From Cellvibrionales bacterium UBA1969 (GTDB lineage: Bacteria; Pseudomonadota; Gammaproteobacteria; Pseudomonadales; UBA7434): a DNA stretch of 9,440 bases. The position numbers and the translations under genes were made by a program. The stretch spans positions 1 to 9,440 of the forward strand of contig DDDX01000077.1 of assembly GCA_002339085.1 (NCBI GenBank). Reading direction: 5' to 3'. Below the pieces are notes generated by a model. The model saw nothing but the letters and a program-made list of their open reading frames with translations, did no database searches and was not told where the DNA came from. Below, in pieces: positions 6,070 to 9,440 of the stretch (the first letter of the stretch is position 1; each line of letters begins with the position of its first letter).

Positions 6070-6091
6070 TTATTTGATATAGTTGTATCAT
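6064..6091 (+). promoter_or_regulatory. Predicted sigma-70 promoter of sahR-metK-ahcY
   Basis: The -35 TTGAAA (6064-6069) and -10 TATCAT (6086-6091) each match consensus at five of six positions, with a 16-base spacer. Transcription would start near 6098, leaving a leader of only about 11 bases before ATG 6109 or 20 before ATG 6118. That fits the lack of a Shine-Dalgarno and leaves no room for a leader riboswitch. Confidence 0.55.
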
Positions 6092-6108
6092 AAAATTCAT
6101 GTACTTAG

Positions 6109-7179
6109 ATGCAAAGCATGTCACCTGAAGCCTTACAAGTCATTAGCCAAATCAAGCCCAGCGGTCTTGGTGGTTTAGAGCGCCTGCTAAAAGCCAGTGC
6201 CGACCAACTCCGGCTAAAAATACTGCAAGCACTCCAGCATGAGTCCTATGGCGTGCTGGAGCTTTGCGCATTATTCAGCATCAAGCAATCAGCCATGAGT
6301 CACCACTTGAAAGTCCTATCAAAAGCACAGCTAGTGACCACCAGACGCGAGGGCAATGCTATTTTCTATCGACGCATGCTGCCTGCCACAAGTGATTACC
6401 CCGCCATCGTTAGCCAGCTGTTTGCGGCCATTGATGATGAGCCTCGCAGCGAATCACTGCAACAAGCCATCGATAGAGCTCAAGCAGTTCGGGGTGAGCA
6501 ATCGCTCAAGTTCTTCTCTGAGAATAGCCAGCTCTTTACCGCCCAACAGGATCTCATTGTAAATATTGCAGACTATAGCGGAACCTTAAATGAAATCCTT
6601 GATACGCTGATAGCTGATACCACTCGACAATCAGCAAGGAAGCAAGCGGTTGAAATTGGTCCGGGAGATGGCTCGTACTTGCAGCACTTAAGCCAGCGTT
6701 TCAACCATGTGATCGCACTCGATAACGCTGAGCCAATGCTGGCCAAATGCCGCGATACCGCGCGCCGTCAGGGCATTAAAAAAGTTGGCTTTGTACACGG
6801 CGATACTCGCACCTTAGTACAGCTCGATGAGGAGATTGGTCAGCGATCAGATAGCTTTGGCGCTCGTAAAGCCGATTGCGCGGTTGCGAATATGGTGCTC
6901 CATCACAACACAGAACCGCAAGCCATGATCCAAGACATCGCTCAAGTACTTGCCAGTGATGGCGTGTTTCTTATCTCTGAGCTTTGCCAGCACGATCAGG
7001 AATGGGTCCGCGAAGCCGCTGGCGATGTCTGGCTTGGTTTTGATGAAATGCAAATCGATCAATGGGCTTTGGCCGCACATTTGATAAAAGGACCCAGTAG
7101 CTATACCGCTTTAAGAAATGGTTTTCGTATTCAAATGCTAAGTTACATCAAAGCCACTGTTAAACCAACCAGCCCCTAA
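6109..7179 (+). CDS. sahR: SahR-type regulator: ArsR-family DNA-binding domain fused to SAM-dependent methyltransferase domain
   Basis: This is a 356-residue two-domain protein. Residues about 22-92 form an ArsR-type winged helix; the recognition helix is in SIKQSAMSHHLKVLSKAQLV (57-76) and the wing in RREGNAIFYRR (79-89). Residues about 135-350 resemble a class I methyltransferase: motif I VEIGPGDGSY (181-190), an acidic residue ending strand 2 in VIALDNAEPML (D205), and a motif IV-like ANMVLHH (260-266). SahR regulators with this architecture are known to control SAH/methionine-cycle genes in Proteobacteria and to respond to SAH. The position 38 bases ahead of metK, with ahcY next, supports that role strongly. 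No metal-binding cysteine pair typical of ArsR/SmtB sensors is visible. The start may be ATG 6109 or ATG 6118; neither has a Shine-Dalgarno, and an in-frame TAG at 6106 rules out anything longer. Whether the enzyme domain still methylates is unknown. Confidence 0.87.
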   Translation: MQSMSPEALQVISQIKPSGLGGLERLLKASADQLRLKILQALQHESYGVLELCALFSIKQSAMSHHLKVLSKAQLVTTRREGNAIFYRRMLPATSDYPAIVSQLFAAIDDEPRSESLQQAIDRAQAVRGEQSLKFFSENSQLFTAQQDLIVNIADYSGTLNEILDTLIADTTRQSARKQAVEIGPGDGSYLQHLSQRFNHVIALDNAEPMLAKCRDTARRQGIKKVGFVHGDTRTLVQLDEEIGQRSDSFGARKADCAVANMVLHHNTEPQAMIQDIAQVLASDGVFLISELCQHDQEWVREAAGDVWLGFDEMQIDQWALAAHLIKGPSSYTALRNGFRIQMLSYIKATVKPTSP

Positions 7180-7217
7180 TGACGGGCATCGATCAGAATG
7201 ACGAAGGAATAAGTATT

Positions 7218-8432
7218 ATGAGTGAATACAGCGTTTTTACTTCAGAATCCGTATCTGAAGGGCACCCCGACAAAATGGCCGACCAAATATCAGATGCCGT
7301 ATTGGATGCAATTATCGCCCGCGATAAAGATGCGCGTGTTGCTGTAGAGACCCTAGTTAAAACCGGCATGGCCGTAGTCGCTGGCGAGGTCACTACTGAC
7401 TGCTACGTCGACCTTGAAGACATTATTCGCAAGGTAATTGTGGATATTGGCTACAACGGTTCGGAGGTTGGCTTTGATGGCGAATGCTGTGCAGTTTTAA
7501 ACGCCATCGGCAAACAATCGCCCGACATTAATCAAGGTGTCGATCGCGTGAAACCAGAGGATCAAGGGGCGGGCGATCAAGGCCTCATGTTTGGCTATGC
7601 CACTAACGAGACTAAAACCTTAATGCCGGCTGCGATATTTTATTCGCATCGCTTAGTTGAGCGACAAGCACAGCTACGCAAAGATAAGGTGCTACCATGG
7701 CTACGACCGGATGCTAAAAGCCAAGTGACTTTGCGCTATGAGAATGGCGTACCGGTGGCTATTGATGCTGTTGTGCTATCAACACAACATGACGAAGGCA
7801 TTTCTTTAGATGAACTTCGTGATGCGGTAAAAGAAAATATTATTTTACCTGTGCTACCCAGTGAATGGCTACATGAGGGCACACAATACCATATTAACCC
7901 GACCGATAAATTTATCATTGGTGGGCCGGTAGGTGATTGCGGCTTAACTGGCCGAAAAATTATTGTCGATACTTACGGCGGTATGGCACGTCACGGTGGA
8001 GGTGCTTTTTCTGGCAAAGACCCATCCAAAGTGGATCGTTCTGCCGCCTATGCAGGTCGCTATGTTGCCAAAAACGTAGTGGCTGCCGGCCTCGCTGATC
8101 GCTGTGAAATTCAAGTCTCTTATGCAATTGGCGTTGCCGAGCCGACATCAATATCAGTCAATACCTTTGGCACCGGCAAAGTTGATGATAGTAAGCTTGT
8201 TGCTGCCATTCGAAGTACCTTTGATCTTCGACCTTACGGCATTACCAATAGCTTAGATCTTCAACACCCCATGTATCAATTAACAGCGGCATATGGCCAT
8301 TTTGGACGCGAACCATTTGAACACACGTACCATTGGCATGAAGGAAACGAGGCTAAATCAGAAACATTCATCGCCTTTAGCTGGGAGAAAACCGATAAAG
8401 TTGACGCCTTAATCGAAGCAATCCAGGCTTAA
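7218..8432 (+). CDS. metK: S-adenosylmethionine synthase (methionine adenosyltransferase)
   Basis: This 404-residue cytoplasmic enzyme makes SAM from methionine and ATP, releasing phosphate and diphosphate; the family works as a tetramer. Signature elements are complete: the N-terminal TSESVSEGHPDK with substrate-binding His16 and Asp18, the hexapeptide GAGDQG at 117-122, and the glycine-rich GGGAFSGKDP at 260-269, followed by KVDRSAAYAGRYVAKN. The DTYGG and ISVNTFGTG segments of the C-terminal domain are also present. Length is normal for the family. The frame is open from ATG 7179, which overlaps the sahR stop, but ATG 7218 has an AAGGA Shine-Dalgarno (7204-7208) and gives the standard N-terminus. 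It lies between sahR and ahcY with short gaps, so co-transcription and control by the upstream regulator are likely. Confidence 0.98.
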   Translation: MSEYSVFTSESVSEGHPDKMADQISDAVLDAIIARDKDARVAVETLVKTGMAVVAGEVTTDCYVDLEDIIRKVIVDIGYNGSEVGFDGECCAVLNAIGKQSPDINQGVDRVKPEDQGAGDQGLMFGYATNETKTLMPAAIFYSHRLVERQAQLRKDKVLPWLRPDAKSQVTLRYENGVPVAIDAVVLSTQHDEGISLDELRDAVKENIILPVLPSEWLHEGTQYHINPTDKFIIGGPVGDCGLTGRKIIVDTYGGMARHGGGAFSGKDPSKVDRSAAYAGRYVAKNVVAAGLADRCEIQVSYAIGVAEPTSISVNTFGTGKVDDSKLVAAIRSTFDLRPYGITNSLDLQHPMYQLTAAYGHFGREPFEHTYHWHEGNEAKSETFIAFSWEKTDKVDALIEAIQA

Positions 8433-8481
8433 ACCAAGAATTTTTTTATTACGTTAAATACACATTGATTAGGACATAACT

Positions 8482-9440
8482 ATGAGTACAGATTACAAAG
8501 TTGCCGATATAGCACTGGCTGAATGGGGTCGTAAAGAATTAGAAATAGCAGAATCAGAAATGCCTGCTTTAATGGCGTTGCGCCATGAGTATGCTGAACA
8601 ACAACCGTTAGCAGGTGCAAAAATTCTTGGCTGCATACACATGACAATTCAAACCGGCGTTTTAATCGAAACTTTAGTCACATTAGGTGCCGAAGTTCGC
8701 TGGTCTTCCTGTAATATTTTCTCTACTCAAGATCATGCAGCGGCGGCTGTCGCAGCGGCTGGCGTGCCGGTCTTTGCATGGAAGGGTGAAACTGAAGAAG
8801 AGTATGAATGGTGCATCGAGCAAACAATATTAAAAGATGGCCAACCATGGGATGCCAACATGGTGTTAGATGATGGGGGAGATTTAACTTTAGTGTTACA
8901 TGAAAAATACCCAGCAATGCTTGACAAAATACACGGTGTGACTGAAGAAACTACCACTGGCGTTCATCGCTTACAAGAAATGTTAGAAGCGGGCACACTT
9001 AAAATTCCAGCCATTAATGTCAATGACTCTGTTACCAAATCAAAAAATGATAACAAGTATGGCTGTCGCCATTCGTTAAATGATGCCATCAAGCGTGCTA
9101 CGGACCACCTCATGTCAGGGAAAAAAGCCTTGGTCATTGGCTACGGTGATGTCGGCAAGGGCTCGGCTCAATCACTCCGACAAGAAGGTATGATAGTGAG
9201 AGTCACTGAGGTTGATCCTATTTGCGCCATGCAAGCGTGCATGGATGGCTTTGAAGTTGTTTCAGCATATAACGATGGCGTCGTAACGGGCAAGGCCAGC
9301 GACACTAATAAACCATTGCTTGATAATACTGACCTAATCGTTACCACAACGGGTAACTATAACGTCTGTGACTCAGCTATATTGCAATCGCTAAAAAGTA
9401 CTACTGTAGTTTGCAATATTGGTCACTTTGATAATGAAAT
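8482..9440 (+). CDS. ahcY: S-adenosylhomocysteinase (SAH hydrolase), 5' part only
   Basis: The first 319 codons are present; the frame is open to the end of the window. The enzyme splits SAH into homocysteine and adenosine using bound NAD+, relieving product inhibition of methyltransferases. Visible features are the substrate-domain start VADIALAEWGRKELEIAE, CIHMTIQTGVLIETL, the catalytic-region DDGGDLT (130-136) and EETTTGVHRL, then NDSVTKSKNDNKYGCRHSL (191-199 and beyond in the tail). The NAD-binding GYGDVGKG lies at 230-237, and GHFDNE ends the visible part. It resembles the longer bacterial form known from Pseudomonas, so perhaps a third of the protein lies beyond the window. The ATG at 8482 is preceded by AGGA (8471-8474). 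The gap after metK is 49 bases and contains a run of seven T but no convincing hairpin, so read-through from metK is expected. Confidence 0.97.
   Translation, partial: MSTDYKVADIALAEWGRKELEIAESEMPALMALRHEYAEQQPLAGAKILGCIHMTIQTGVLIETLVTLGAEVRWSSCNIFSTQDHAAAAVAAAGVPVFAWKGETEEEYEWCIEQTILKDGQPWDANMVLDDGGDLTLVLHEKYPAMLDKIHGVTEETTTGVHRLQEMLEAGTLKIPAINVNDSVTKSKNDNKYGCRHSLNDAIKRATDHLMSGKKALVIGYGDVGKGSAQSLRQEGMIVRVTEVDPICAMQACMDGFEVVSAYNDGVVTGKASDTNKPLLDNTDLIVTTTGNYNVCDSAILQSLKSTTVVCNIGHFDNE

Noticed and set aside
7179..7217. Upstream ATG for metK overlapping the sahR stop (TAATG)
   Set aside because: It looks like translational coupling, but AAGGA at 7204-7208 and the standard MetK N-terminus point to ATG 7218.
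8433..8460. T7 run after metK as a terminator
   Set aside because: Only a 4-bp AAGC/GCTT pairing lies before it, so no stable hairpin; ahcY follows closely and is probably co-transcribed.
7193..8957. Several minus-strand reading frames opposite metK and ahcY
   Set aside because: All are short, lack ribosome binding sites and family motifs, and sit opposite strongly conserved enzymes; they are shadows of those genes.
1..9440. CRISPR array, tRNA or rRNA genes, insertion sequence or transposase
   Set aside because: I saw no regularly spaced repeats, no tRNA-like cloverleaf with a TTCGA-type arm, no rRNA-like stretch and no transposase frame or terminal inverted repeats.

Overview
The window reads as a gammaproteobacterial chromosome segment of moderate to low GC, with AT-rich intergenic regions. 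The evidence is the order yrfG-hslR-hslO-pckA, which resembles the Escherichia coli yrfG-hslR-hslO-(yhgE)-pck neighbourhood, and an AhcY of the type seen in Pseudomonas and relatives (it carries NDSVTKSKNDNKYGCRHSL). The ATP-dependent type of PEP carboxykinase fits this. The sequence alone does not let me name a genus.

Layout. Positions 1-150 hold no gene that I can see. An EthD-like protein of unknown role follows (166-867, +). The 380-base stretch 868-1247 has no intact gene. It holds a minus-strand remnant of the C-terminus of an OmpA-family protein (880-951), an AT-rich stretch, and two near-consensus LexA (SOS) boxes overlapping by one base (1056-1086). These boxes lie ahead of an unrecognised basic 154-residue protein (1248-1712, +). 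After a 259-base gap with a possible short leader ORF comes the conserved block: yrfG (nucleotidase), hslR (Hsp15, ribosome recycling) and hslO (Hsp33, redox chaperone), closely spaced and probably co-transcribed. pckA (gluconeogenesis) follows after a 202-base gap with its own strong ribosome binding site. The 290 bases at 5819-6108 hold no gene. Their last 100 bases are AT-rich and full of palindromes. Then come an ArsR-type regulator fused to a SAM-dependent methyltransferase domain (SahR type), metK, and the first 319 codons of ahcY, which runs off the window.

How the genes work together. sahR-metK-ahcY looks like one operon for the activated methyl cycle. MetK makes S-adenosylmethionine (SAM), AhcY removes S-adenosylhomocysteine (SAH) left by methyltransferases, and the regulator probably senses SAM or SAH through its methyltransferase-like domain. 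Its promoter is overlaid by dyads suited to autoregulation. hslR and hslO are both heat- and oxidative-stress functions. The region upstream of yrfG appears to be the variable part, with a gene remnant next to a probable SOS-controlled gene of unknown function.

The best candidates for something undescribed are the tandem LexA-box gene at 1056-1712, the perfect 28-bp palindrome inside yrfG (2231-2258), and the operator cluster at 6003-6091.
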